Source: Alphaproteobacteria bacterium (lineage in GTDB: Bacteria > Pseudomonadota > Alphaproteobacteria > Puniceispirillales > UBA1172). From it: a DNA stretch of 64,000 nucleotides. This document shows, piece after piece, positions 1 through 7,552 of the stretch (position 1 is the first letter of the stretch; each line of letters starts with the position of its first letter). The notes under the pieces are model-generated. The model ran no database searches and was not told the DNA's origin. It saw only the letters and a list, made by a program, of their open reading frames with translations. The stretch lies in contig JADHOM010000008.1 in NCBI GenBank assembly GCA_016778985.1, positions 1 through 64,000 on the forward strand, given 5' to 3'. Position numbers and translations under genes: made by a program.

Positions 1-389
1 AACCCTGTCAGTACGGCGGCGACCTGATTTTCAATTTCCATCATAGAGTTCACTCGGACAAACTGATCTTCGTTGAAAAGCTCATGGATGTAGCTGGATC
101 GCAGAGGGATATTAAAAGCGTAAAAAAATGAGCCAATAATATAGTAGATAATCAAAAAAAGATTTGAATCTGCGAGTTGATTGAATTGTGAAAAACCCGT
201 AATGACAATCAGCATCAGCATAAAGATCACACGCAAACCAATCATTAATGTTTTGCGGTTGTTACTATCAATATATGGCCCAATAAACAGCGTTGTGATG
301 AAAAGGATAGAATTAACAATGATCACCAATTGCCCAAATACCTGAACGCCACCCGGTTGATTCACCAGTAACCAAGGCACAGCAATCAT
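1..389 (-). pseudogene. MFS transporter, 5'-truncated and running off the left edge
   Basis: Reading the minus strand from 389 gives an open frame starting MIAVPWLLVNQPGG and continuing past the left edge. It shows hydrophobic segments typical of the N-terminal half of major facilitator exporters, and a motif-A-like loop (GPYIDSNNRKTL) between helices 2 and 3. In family members the IAVPW stretch falls inside helix 1 and is preceded by about 20 more residues. Here those are missing: an in-frame TAA lies four codons upstream, and the upstream DNA encodes RTX repeats in another frame. A GTG two codons before the ATG could also start it. I infer a gene broken by rearrangement or an assembly chimera. 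The substrate is unknown. Confidence 0.6.
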
Positions 390-663
390 CGCCACTATTT
401 ATGATATCATTGCCTGTGCCACCTCGGATATCGTCATTCCCAGGACCACCATTCAAGGTGTCATCACCATCACTACCAATAATAGTAAGATCACTGACGT
501 CAGACTCGCCACTAACACATCCGACCAGGGCAAGACCGGAAAGAGTCCATAAATACGTGCCACCCAAAAGGAATGCTGACTTTGGAGGTTTATATCTAAG
601 CAAGTGAGAGCTATTACTATGGCCAAATATGCCTATATAAGGGAAAATAAATATGTATTCCAA
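390..663 (-). pseudogene. N-terminal fragment of an RTX-repeat lipoprotein
   Basis: The frame from TTG at 663 (or TTG at 603, just before the signal-like segment) encodes a hydrophobic stretch ending LSGLALVGC, which fits a lipobox with the cysteine as lipidation site. It is followed by calcium-binding RTX nonapeptides of the GGxGxDxx type (GSDGDDTLN, GGPGNDDIR, GGTGNDIIN). After the third repeat the frame enters DNA that codes for an MFS transporter in a different frame. The open frame continues to 313, but those last residues are not RTX-like. RTX repeats usually sit in secreted or surface proteins. The gene is therefore cut off after its first repeats. Start codon uncertain. Confidence 0.5.
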
Positions 664-984
664 GACACCATGACACTCATAGCAATCAGTAAATATTATC
701 TTTTTTTTTCATTCTTTAAGACACGGAAGTTATAAAACGGAATAAAGTCCAACATACTAATCATTTACCCTAATCATTTATGGCGACTTGCCTAAGACAA
801 TCGACATATGGCACAACTTATAAATTAATATTATGATAACATTATAGATGTCAGAAAACGCCCATACAAATGGATAGCCAATGGTATCAATGGGAGGATG
901 ATTTTCTCTTATTGCTTTGATTATCCAATATATCTAAGTCAGAAGTGCTTTTTCTATCAAATGGTGACAGTGACAGTGATTAAA
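664..984. other. Gene-free spacer between divergent genes
   Basis: AT-rich intergenic DNA of about 320 bp between the RTX fragment and the chalcone-isomerase-like gene. It contains a short direct repeat CTAATCATTTA at 757-767 and 770-780 (13-bp period) and a run of nine T near 700. I see no convincing gene, terminator or RNA. Promoters for both flanking genes are expected here, but none is clear enough to call. Confidence 0.4.
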
Positions 985-1608
985 ATGAATTTTACCCATA
1001 AATCGGCAGAAACTGAGCTATTGATCAATCCTACTATAAATAGAACTATCCTTGCAGCATTGTGTTTTGTTTTTATGAGTCTTGTGATCGAGCAAGCTAA
1101 CGCTGATGAGGTGAAAGTTATATCAGGTGAGCAGAGTTCTATTGTCCAGGAGAATATCAATCAAACTTATCTCAATGAAGCGACATTGGTTGGGCAAGGC
1201 GTTCTCAAAATATATTGGGCTAAGGTTTATATCCTGTCCTATTACACCAAAGATGAAAACGGCGATGGCGCCGCTGACGTTAAAGCCTTGCATTATGAAT
1301 ATCTGCGTCACGTTCCCAAAGACGCCACCCTAAATGCCTCGCGTGAGGAGTTTCAACGCTATCCTGATATCACCGATGCGAAATTGGATCAGTGGATGGC
1401 ATATCTTGATCAAGCACTTGCAGATATGAATGAAGGTGATCAGGCTATCATCATGCGTCAGGGTGATGGAACGATTACCTTCCATGTCAGCAATCGCCCA
1501 GAGGTTGTTATTAATGACGCTGAGTTTAGTCAGGTTTTTATGAATATCTGGCTAGGCGCTGATACGAATTATCCAGACCTGCGCAAGCAGTTACTGGCAT
1601 TAATGTGA
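985..1608 (+). CDS. Secreted chalcone-isomerase-like protein
   Basis: A 207-residue protein. Residues 10-35 form a signal peptide (INRTILAALCFVFMS, cleavage likely after QANA). The mature part fits the bacterial chalcone-isomerase-like fold: GQGVLKIYWAKVYILSYYT near its start, ALHYEYLRHVP, a central GDQAIIMRQGDGTITF, and a C-terminal FMNIWLGADTNYPDLRKQLL. Members of this family are periplasmic and mostly uncharacterised, and chalcone isomerase activity should not be assumed. The frame is open up to an ATG at 898, but that start would place an unlikely hydrophilic/hydrophobic leader before the signal peptide and has its purine run touching the ATG, so I prefer 985. It is a single gene. Confidence 0.7.
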   Translation: MNFTHKSAETELLINPTINRTILAALCFVFMSLVIEQANADEVKVISGEQSSIVQENINQTYLNEATLVGQGVLKIYWAKVYILSYYTKDENGDGAADVKALHYEYLRHVPKDATLNASREEFQRYPDITDAKLDQWMAYLDQALADMNEGDQAIIMRQGDGTITFHVSNRPEVVINDAEFSQVFMNIWLGADTNYPDLRKQLLALM

Positions 1609-1756
1609 TCCTGTCATGTGATGATTAATAAAGCGGTTGTGTTTAATAGTTTCTAGGCATATCTTCATTACAAATACATCATAAAGAAATAATTTTATAG
1701 CTAATGTGATACATTTACATATTGCTTTAACGTATTGTAAATAGGAGAATAAATAT

Positions 1757-2803
1757 ATGCGGATGAACAGACTTGGGCGTACAGATATCATGGTATCTGC
1801 ACTCTGTCTTGGTAGTATGACTTGGGGCACACAAAATACCGAAGCAGAAGGTCACGCCCAAATTGATCGAGCATTAGATCATGGAATTAATTTCATTGAT
1901 ACAGCGGAAATGTATCCAGTTAATCCTCTATCCAAAGACACACAAGGTGATACTGAACGGGTCATTGGCACTTGGGTAAAAGCATCATCGCGCCGTGATG
2001 AGGTTGTTATTGCCACGAAAGTGAGTGGTGAAGGATTAAAATATGTTCGCGATGGGGCGCCAATTTCGGCGGCTACAATTAAAGCCGCCTTGGAAAACTC
2101 CCTGACCTCTCTGCAAACAGATTATGTTGATCTCTATCAATTACACTGGCCAAATCGCGGATCATATATGTTTCGCCAAAACTGGCGTTATGATCCCACA
2201 GGACAAGATAGTGCTGAGACCGAAGATCATATGCTAGAAGTTTTAACGACCCTTGATACGATGATAAAGCAAGGCAAGATACGGGCAATCGGCTTATCAA
2301 ATGAGAGCTGTTGGGGAACGATGCGCTGGCTTCAATTAGCCGAAAAACATGATTTACCTCGGATGGCTAGCATCCAGAATGAGTATAGCCTGCTCTGTCG
2401 CCTATATGATCTGGACATGGCGGAAATGACGCATCATGAAGATGTCGGTTTATTATCATTTTCACCGCTTGCGGCTGGATTATTGACCGGCAAATATTCA
2501 GCCAGTGGTGAGCCGCCAGCAGGTTCACGGGCATCTATCGTAACTGACCTAGGCGGCAGGACAACAGCGCGGGTGTGGCCAGCGATTAACGCCTATGCGG
2601 AGATTGCGGGCAGATTTGAACTCGACTTAACTGCTATGGCATTAGCCTGGTGCATACAGAGACCATTTATGACCAGCACGATTTTTGGCGCAACGTCATT
2701 AGAGCAGATGGAACAATCACTAAAATCAGCAGATATGACCCTTGATAAGCAAGTCTTACAGGCAATTGATAGCGCCCATAAGGCGCACCCCATGCCTTTT
2801 TAA
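1757..2803 (+). CDS. tas: Aldo/keto reductase, Tas-like
   Basis: A 348-residue NADP-dependent aldo/keto reductase whose length and sequence closely follow E. coli Tas. The catalytic tetrad is visible: D48 and Y53 in FIDTAEMYP, K88 in IATKVS, H130 in LYQLHWP. The C-terminal GATSLEQMEQSL is the cofactor-phosphate binding segment. The (beta/alpha)8 barrel is complete. AGGAGA at 1743-1748 lies eight bases before ATG 1757, which fixes the start. The physiological substrate is unknown; Tas was found by complementing a tyrosine auxotrophy. Three 14-bp direct repeats follow the stop codon. Confidence 0.87.
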   Translation: MRMNRLGRTDIMVSALCLGSMTWGTQNTEAEGHAQIDRALDHGINFIDTAEMYPVNPLSKDTQGDTERVIGTWVKASSRRDEVVIATKVSGEGLKYVRDGAPISAATIKAALENSLTSLQTDYVDLYQLHWPNRGSYMFRQNWRYDPTGQDSAETEDHMLEVLTTLDTMIKQGKIRAIGLSNESCWGTMRWLQLAEKHDLPRMASIQNEYSLLCRLYDLDMAEMTHHEDVGLLSFSPLAAGLLTGKYSASGEPPAGSRASIVTDLGGRTTARVWPAINAYAEIAGRFELDLTAMALAWCIQRPFMTSTIFGATSLEQMEQSLKSADMTLDKQVLQAIDSAHKAHPMPF

Positions 2804-2842
2804 TGTGGCCTTATTAATGTGGCCTTTTTAATGTGGCCTTAA
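2799..2842. repeat. Three tandem copies of a 14-bp unit
   Basis: TAATGTGGCCTT occurs at 2801-2812, 2815-2826 and 2829-2840, an exact 14-bp period with two variable bases between copies. The first copy begins with the TAA stop of the aldo/keto reductase, so the array extends the gene's 3' end. It carries no obvious hairpin. It most likely arose by slippage. Confidence 0.85.
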
Positions 2843-2865
2843 TGCAGAACTGAAAATATGATGAT

Positions 2866-3498
2866 ATGACTAAACCCATCACCTCGCCTGCCGATTTCTG
2901 GAATCCAAAGTTTGATACCCAAGAATATATTTTTGGCAAAACCCCAAATACATTTCTGATGGCGGTTATCCCGCCTGCGGCATCATCTGCATTGGGGTTG
3001 ACCGCTTATGCACCGGCTGATGGTGAAGGCCGAAACGGGGTTTATCTAGCACAAATTGGCTATCAGGTAACAAGTATTGATATCGCCGCAAATGCCGTTG
3101 ATAAAGCTAAGCAACTTGCCGCTGATAATGGCGTTAATATCAATGCCTATGTGGGTGATGTATTGGGGACACCGCCAGCGCAGTTTGATGTCGTTATTGT
3201 GTCCTTTATGCATTTTCGCGCGGCTGACCATAAGCGATTTGTTGATCACCTGATTAGCGCCCTAAAACCGGGGGGATTGCTGGCGATTGAGGGATATTCT
3301 CTCGATCAAATCCCGCTTGGCTCAGGCGGCCCTAAATCAGAGGAAATGCTCTATACACGGCAAAAACTGGCAGATGATTTCAAAAAACTTGATATCATTT
3401 TACTACAAGATACAAAACGTCAACTGAACGAAGGGCCACGCCATCAAGGCGAGGCTGCGACTATTCAGCTGGTGGCGAGAAAGGCCATATCGTCATGA
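2866..3498 (+). CDS. Class I SAM-dependent methyltransferase
   Basis: A 210-residue Rossmann-fold methyltransferase. Motif I is APADGEGRNGVYLA (an alanine replaces the usual C/G at the second position), motif II VTSIDIAANAVDKA gives the acidic residue that binds SAM ribose, and FDVVIVSFMHF is motif IV. The N-terminus (FWNPKFDTQEYIFGKTPN) is typical of the TehB / thiopurine methyltransferase-like group, which acts on small or soft-metal substrates; the actual substrate cannot be read from sequence. Its TGA overlaps the ATG of the next small gene (ATGA at 3495-3498), suggesting translational coupling. Confidence 0.8.
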   Translation: MTKPITSPADFWNPKFDTQEYIFGKTPNTFLMAVIPPAASSALGLTAYAPADGEGRNGVYLAQIGYQVTSIDIAANAVDKAKQLAADNGVNINAYVGDVLGTPPAQFDVVIVSFMHFRAADHKRFVDHLISALKPGGLLAIEGYSLDQIPLGSGGPKSEEMLYTRQKLADDFKKLDIILLQDTKRQLNEGPRHQGEAATIQLVARKAISS

Positions 3499-3683
3499 AT
3501 AAAGGCTTCACCCATAGCCGTGAGACAATCTGGCATATTAGCTGTCAGACATGCGGGTTCTATTGGACTTACCCAACAATGAAAATCAATGAAACACCAG
3601 AAAACCGAACATGGTACTGCCCTTTATGTGGCCAAAAGGGGACGAGTGAAGAACAGAAAGATATTCATGACACACAATCCTGA
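3495..3683 (+). CDS. Small zinc-ribbon protein
   Basis: A 62-residue protein with two CxxC knuckles, SCQTCGF near residue 17 and YCPLCGQ near residue 42, which would bind one zinc. Its start overlaps the stop of the methyltransferase by 4 nt, and its end overlaps the preferred start of the EamA gene by 17 nt, so it sits inside a compact three-gene unit. That arrangement and the cysteine spacing are why I accept so short a gene. I do not recognise a specific family and propose no function beyond metal or nucleic-acid binding. Confidence 0.6.
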   Translation: MNKGFTHSRETIWHISCQTCGFYWTYPTMKINETPENRTWYCPLCGQKGTSEEQKDIHDTQS

Positions 3684-4602
3684 TCAGGTGGTTGCGGTTA
3701 AGACGCAGCATAAAATCCTCAATCCTAAACGCGGCATCATTTTAATGATGATTGCTGTGCTTTTTTTTGCTGCGATGGATGGGATGTCAAAATATATGGG
3801 TGAGCGTTATAACATCATTTCGGTTGTTATGATCCGCATGTGGTTTTTTGCGCTTTTTGCTGTCATCTGGAGCGTCATTAAATCTGGCGGCATTCGAGCG
3901 GCGGCGCGAACAAATCACCCAATACTTCAATTTGTCCGTGGAGGGCTGTTATCATTGCAGATTTGCGTTGTGGTGGCATCATTTGTGATTGTTGGTCTAG
4001 CGCAAACCCATGCTATTTTTGCCTGCTATCCTCTATTGGTGGTATTGCTATCGGTGATATTTTTAGATGAGAAGGTTGGCTGGCAACGCATCGCTGCTAT
4101 TTTGATGGGCTGCGTTGGGGTATTGGTTATTCTGCAACCCGGAACCAGCGTATTTAAGGCTGAGGCGTTGATCGCTGTTGTCGCAACATTTGGCTTTGCG
4201 ACTTATAATGTGTTGACCCGATATGTCGCTAAGAAAGATGATCCTATCACCAGCTTTTTCTGGACAGGCATTGCTGGCGCTATTGTGATCACGTTTATTG
4301 GCCCGTTCTTTTGGACGCCTATATTGTTTCACGATTGGGGAATGATGATCATGCTCTGCATCACAGCCATGCTTGCGCATTTGCTTATGATTATGGCGCT
4401 TGATGTTGCAGAAACGACAACCTTGCAACCCTTTGCCTTGTTACAAATCGTATATAGCACATTGATCGGGCTGATCTTGTTTCAAGAAATTGTTGATCTT
4501 CATGTCTTTATTGGTGGCGGCATCATTATCGCTTCTGGGCTATTTGCCTTTTGGCGTGAGGCTAAGGTAAAACAGACTAATCAGCTCCTTATGTCCAAAT
4601 AG
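3667..4602 (+). CDS. EamA/DMT-family membrane exporter
   Basis: About 311 residues with ten predicted membrane helices in two homologous EamA halves. The first half starts ILMMIAVLFFAAMDGMSKYM and the second near AEALIAVVATFGFATYNVLTRY. Each half ends with the typical LLSVIFLDEKVGWQRI / LIGLILFQEIVDLHVFIGG pattern. The family exports metabolites such as amino acids or S-adenosylmethionine analogues; the cargo here is unknown. The frame is open from 3589, but that longer N-terminus lies inside the zinc-ribbon gene and is hydrophilic, so ATG 3667 with AGAAAG upstream is preferred. Confidence 0.8.
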   Translation: MTHNPDQVVAVKTQHKILNPKRGIILMMIAVLFFAAMDGMSKYMGERYNIISVVMIRMWFFALFAVIWSVIKSGGIRAAARTNHPILQFVRGGLLSLQICVVVASFVIVGLAQTHAIFACYPLLVVLLSVIFLDEKVGWQRIAAILMGCVGVLVILQPGTSVFKAEALIAVVATFGFATYNVLTRYVAKKDDPITSFFWTGIAGAIVITFIGPFFWTPILFHDWGMMIMLCITAMLAHLLMIMALDVAETTTLQPFALLQIVYSTLIGLILFQEIVDLHVFIGGGIIIASGLFAFWREAKVKQTNQLLMSK

Positions 4603-4689
4603 GCGCGTCAAAATAACATTTTTAAGCGTTTCAAATCATAGACAACTGGCTTTTTATTTTCTAAATATAGTCATATCAATCTTTAAGAA

Positions 4690-5148
4690 ATGGATAATAT
4701 AATGACAATCGATTTTGCACATTTCACGCCATATACTTCATTAATCGGAGGGGGATTAATAGGATTGGCTGCTTTGATTTTAATGGCAGCAAACGGCCGA
4801 GTGATGGGGATAAGCGGTATATTAAGTTCAGCCTTAACAACCTTACCAGCTGGCGGAACCCCTGCTGGTTGGGCTTGGCGTTGGATATTTTTAGCAGGAA
4901 CCGTTTTAGGGCCACTTGTCTATTTGGCTTTGCGCACTGACGGCTTATTAGTGCGGCCAGTTAATGACGGTACGTGGTTATATATTGGCGGGTTTTTAGT
5001 TGGCTTAGGGTCCATGATTGGTGCAGGCTGTACGTCAGGGCATGGTATCTGTGGATTAGCCCGATTGTCACTTCGCTCAATGATCGCTGTGATGACATTC
5101 ATGATAAGCGCTGTTGTCACGGTTTATATCGTCCATTCTGGTATGTAG
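4690..5148 (+). CDS. YeeE/YedE-family transporter, N-terminal half protein
   Basis: A 152-residue membrane protein with about four to five helices. It carries the YeeE/YedE (DUF395) signature GAGCTSGHGICGLARLS at about residues 109-125, whose cysteine is thought to take part in thiosulfate or other sulfur-compound transport. The companion half-protein is encoded ten bases downstream, so the pair likely forms one channel. ATG 4702 (MTIDFAH) is an alternative start. Related two-part transporters often sit with sulfide-response genes; no sulfur genes are seen beside this pair. Confidence 0.8.
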   Translation: MDNIMTIDFAHFTPYTSLIGGGLIGLAALILMAANGRVMGISGILSSALTTLPAGGTPAGWAWRWIFLAGTVLGPLVYLALRTDGLLVRPVNDGTWLYIGGFLVGLGSMIGAGCTSGHGICGLARLSLRSMIAVMTFMISAVVTVYIVHSGM

Positions 5149-5157
5149 GAGAGTATT

Positions 5158-5583
5158 ATGCCACTTATCTCTGCATTAATTTCTGGTATTATTTTTGGTA
5201 TAGGTCTTGCTATGGGCGGCATGCTCGATCCAGCTAAAGTCGTTGGATTCCTGAATATTTTTGGCATTTGGGATCCGTCATTGGCGTTTGTTATGGGGGG
5301 TGGCGTTATGGTCAACCTCATCGGCTATTTTATGTTTATCAGACGCATGGATCAGCCCTTATGTGAAGCCCGCTTTCATACACCGCAAAACCGATCCTTA
5401 GATATACCATTATTGGCAGGATCGGTATTATTTGGAATTGGCTGGGGAATGACGGGGCTTTGTCCAGGGCCGGCGGTGGCGTCACTGCTGACAAACCCAT
5501 CGACAGGCGGATTATTTCTAATCGCTCTTTGTGCGGGATTACTTGCTGGCAAATTGATCCTCAGCCAGTTCCGGCCAGCGTGA
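5158..5583 (+). CDS. YeeE/YedE-family transporter, C-terminal half protein
   Basis: A 141-residue membrane protein and partner of the preceding gene. Motifs are GIIFGIGLAMGGMLDPAKVVGFL near the N-terminus and the second cysteine signature GMTGLCPGPAVASLL at about residues 98-112. GGAGAG at 5149-5154 serves as its ribosome binding site, just after the stop of the first half. Its last 45 bases overlap the 3' end of hflX on the other strand. Confidence 0.8.
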   Translation: MPLISALISGIIFGIGLAMGGMLDPAKVVGFLNIFGIWDPSLAFVMGGGVMVNLIGYFMFIRRMDQPLCEARFHTPQNRSLDIPLLAGSVLFGIGWGMTGLCPGPAVASLLTNPSTGGLFLIALCAGLLAGKLILSQFRPA

Positions 5584-6834
5584 CGAAAAGCGAGCAATAT
5601 TCGCATCTGACATAATCATGTGGAAGCATTCAGTTGCTGCTTCCGCATCTTCATTAACAGATATGATCTGACCATGACTAAACAGCCATGACCTAGCATC
5701 GCCCATCGTATATGGAACTTTGATCATAACCTGCTTTTCTTCAGCCGAAAAAAAGGCATCAATCGAATTATCGACTTGATCAAGTCCGGTTTTTTCCAAG
5801 GCTGATATCATCACTGCTTTTGGAAAGCGTTTGGACAATAGCTTAAAATGTTCCATATCGGTCACTTGATCAATTTTGTTACAGACATGAATAATCCGGC
5901 GCTGCTGTTCATTTTCATCGAGACCTAGCGACTTAATCACATCAAAGACATCCTGCGCTTCTTCAAGAACCATCGGAGATGAGGCATCATGAACATGCAA
6001 TAACAGATCGGCTTCAACGACTTCTTCTAGCGTACTCTTGAAAGCTTCGACCAATTCTGTTGGCAGCTGGCTAATAAACCCAACCGTATCGGCTAAGATA
6101 ACCGTTCTGCCCGCAGCAAGCTTGATCCCGCGCATAGTCGGATCAAGGGTCGCAAAGAGCATATCTTTGGATAGCACCCCTGCCCCCGTCAAGGCATTGA
6201 ATAGCGTCGATTTACCCGCATTGGTATAGCCAACCAACGCCACTGACGGAGTTTCATTACGGCGGCGATTTTGCCGTTGAATGGTGCGCGTTCGCACAAC
6301 TTCATCTAATTCGGCTTTAATTTTTATGATTTGATCATCTAGCATCCGACGATCAAGTTCAATTTGCCGCTCACCGGGGCCACCTAAAAAGCCGCCACCA
6401 CCACGTTGGCGTTCTAAATGAGTCCAGCTCCGCACCAGTCGGCTGCGCTGAAACGTCAAAGCGGCAAGTTCTACCTGTAAGCGGCCAGCGTTTGTGCTGG
6501 CTCTCTCACCAAATATTTCCAAAATTAATGCCGTACGATCAATGACCTTACATTCTAGCTGTTGTTCGAGATTACGTTGTTGGACAGGTGATAGGCTGGT
6601 ATTGATGACAACTAGAGTATCTTCATTGACTTCATCATGAATTCGCTCAACCACGCCAGCACCAATTAATGTTGCGGCTCTCGGTGTGTTTATACGAACG
6701 GAATAGCTGTTCTCAACAGGCAGGCCAATAGCTTCCACCAGACCCACAGCCTCAGCCAACATCATTTCGACAGGTCTTGAGGCAGCTTCTTCCCGAATAT
6801 CTGGATGAACAACGATAGCGTGATTAATGCCCAT
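5539..6834 (-). CDS. hflX: GTPase HflX
   Basis: A 431-residue ribosome-associated GTPase that in E. coli splits stalled or heat-damaged 70S ribosomes. The N-terminal HflX domain ends in the glycine-rich GGGGFLGGPGERQIELDRR at about 145-163. The G domain follows, with GYTNAGKST (202-210), a switch I region, DTVGF and NKID. Length is normal. Usually hflX follows hfq directly in alphaproteobacteria; here the two are separated by the mfd-recG-mazG block, so the cluster has been rearranged. The 3' end overlaps yedE convergently by 45 nt. Confidence 0.95.
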   Translation of the reverse strand: MGINHAIVVHPDIREEAASRPVEMMLAEAVGLVEAIGLPVENSYSVRINTPRAATLIGAGVVERIHDEVNEDTLVVINTSLSPVQQRNLEQQLECKVIDRTALILEIFGERASTNAGRLQVELAALTFQRSRLVRSWTHLERQRGGGGFLGGPGERQIELDRRMLDDQIIKIKAELDEVVRTRTIQRQNRRRNETPSVALVGYTNAGKSTLFNALTGAGVLSKDMLFATLDPTMRGIKLAAGRTVILADTVGFISQLPTELVEAFKSTLEEVVEADLLLHVHDASSPMVLEEAQDVFDVIKSLGLDENEQQRRIIHVCNKIDQVTDMEHFKLLSKRFPKAVMISALEKTGLDQVDNSIDAFFSAEEKQVMIKVPYTMGDARSWLFSHGQIISVNEDAEAATECFHMIMSDANIARFSSRWPELAEDQFASK

Positions 6835-6913
6835 CAGGACGGTTCACTAAACGGTAAAATCATACTATACCTAAGATCATAAGAGTGGCTATTATTCTAA
6901 CAGATGGTGACAC

Positions 6914-7552
6914 ATGACAACAAATAAAACCCCTGTTCGTGTTGATATTTTCTCTGACGTTATTTGTCCATGGTGTTATATTGGCTGGCGCCGGATCAGC
7001 GAGGCGGCAGATATACATAAGAATGTTATCCTTAATATTAAATGGCGAGCGTTTTTGCTTAACCCTACTATGCCTGAACAGGGCATGGACAGACAGGCCT
7101 ATATCCAAGCGAAGTTTGGTCAGGCTGGCACCAGTTTCTATGAACGCATTGCCAATGTTGGTCAGCAGGTCGGTATTAATTTTAATTTTGCCGCTATTAC
7201 CCGCACACCAGATAGCCGGCCAGCGCATCATTTGATCAAAGCCGCAGGTAATCAGTCGCATCAGGTAAAGAATAAAATGATGGCAGATTATTTTGAACAT
7301 GGCATTGATATTAGCCAAGCAGACTATCTCAATACCATTGCCAAAACATACCAAATCTCATCTGATCAGTTAGCCTTTGCCAAGACAAAGGTTGAGGCTG
7401 ATCTAGAAGAAGCGAGCATGATGGATATTCACGGCGTGCCTTATATCATTATTGATCAAAATTGGGCGGTATCAGGCGCTCATCCGCCGCAAGCATTTTT
7501 GCCATTATTTGATGCCGCTATAAATGCCCGCGCTGAACAGCCTGTAAATTAG
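6914..7552 (+). CDS. DsbA-family oxidoreductase, FrnE-like
   Basis: A 212-residue thioredoxin-fold protein of the DsbA/FrnE group. The redox motif CPWC is at residues 18-21 after a beta strand (VDIFSDVICPWC), and the cis-proline loop is HGVPYIIID. There is no signal peptide, so it should act in the cytoplasm, unlike true DsbA. FrnE relatives have disulfide isomerase activity and are linked to oxidative stress. It diverges from hflX across 79 bp, and its stop overlaps the convergent mfd stop by 4 nt. Confidence 0.85.
   Translation: MTTNKTPVRVDIFSDVICPWCYIGWRRISEAADIHKNVILNIKWRAFLLNPTMPEQGMDRQAYIQAKFGQAGTSFYERIANVGQQVGINFNFAAITRTPDSRPAHHLIKAAGNQSHQVKNKMMADYFEHGIDISQADYLNTIAKTYQISSDQLAFAKTKVEADLEEASMMDIHGVPYIIIDQNWAVSGAHPPQAFLPLFDAAINARAEQPVN

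Noticed and set aside
313-663. One intact 116-aa RTX protein
   Set aside because: The last third is an out-of-frame reading of MFS-coding DNA and has no RTX character.
808-823. TGGCAC as a sigma-54 promoter upstream of the chalcone-isomerase-like gene
   Set aside because: The second element (TTGC at the proper spacing) is missing.
4690-5583. Frameshifted single YeeE/YedE gene
   Set aside because: Each half has its own start, signature cysteine motif and, for the second, a ribosome site; two-part transporters of this family are known.
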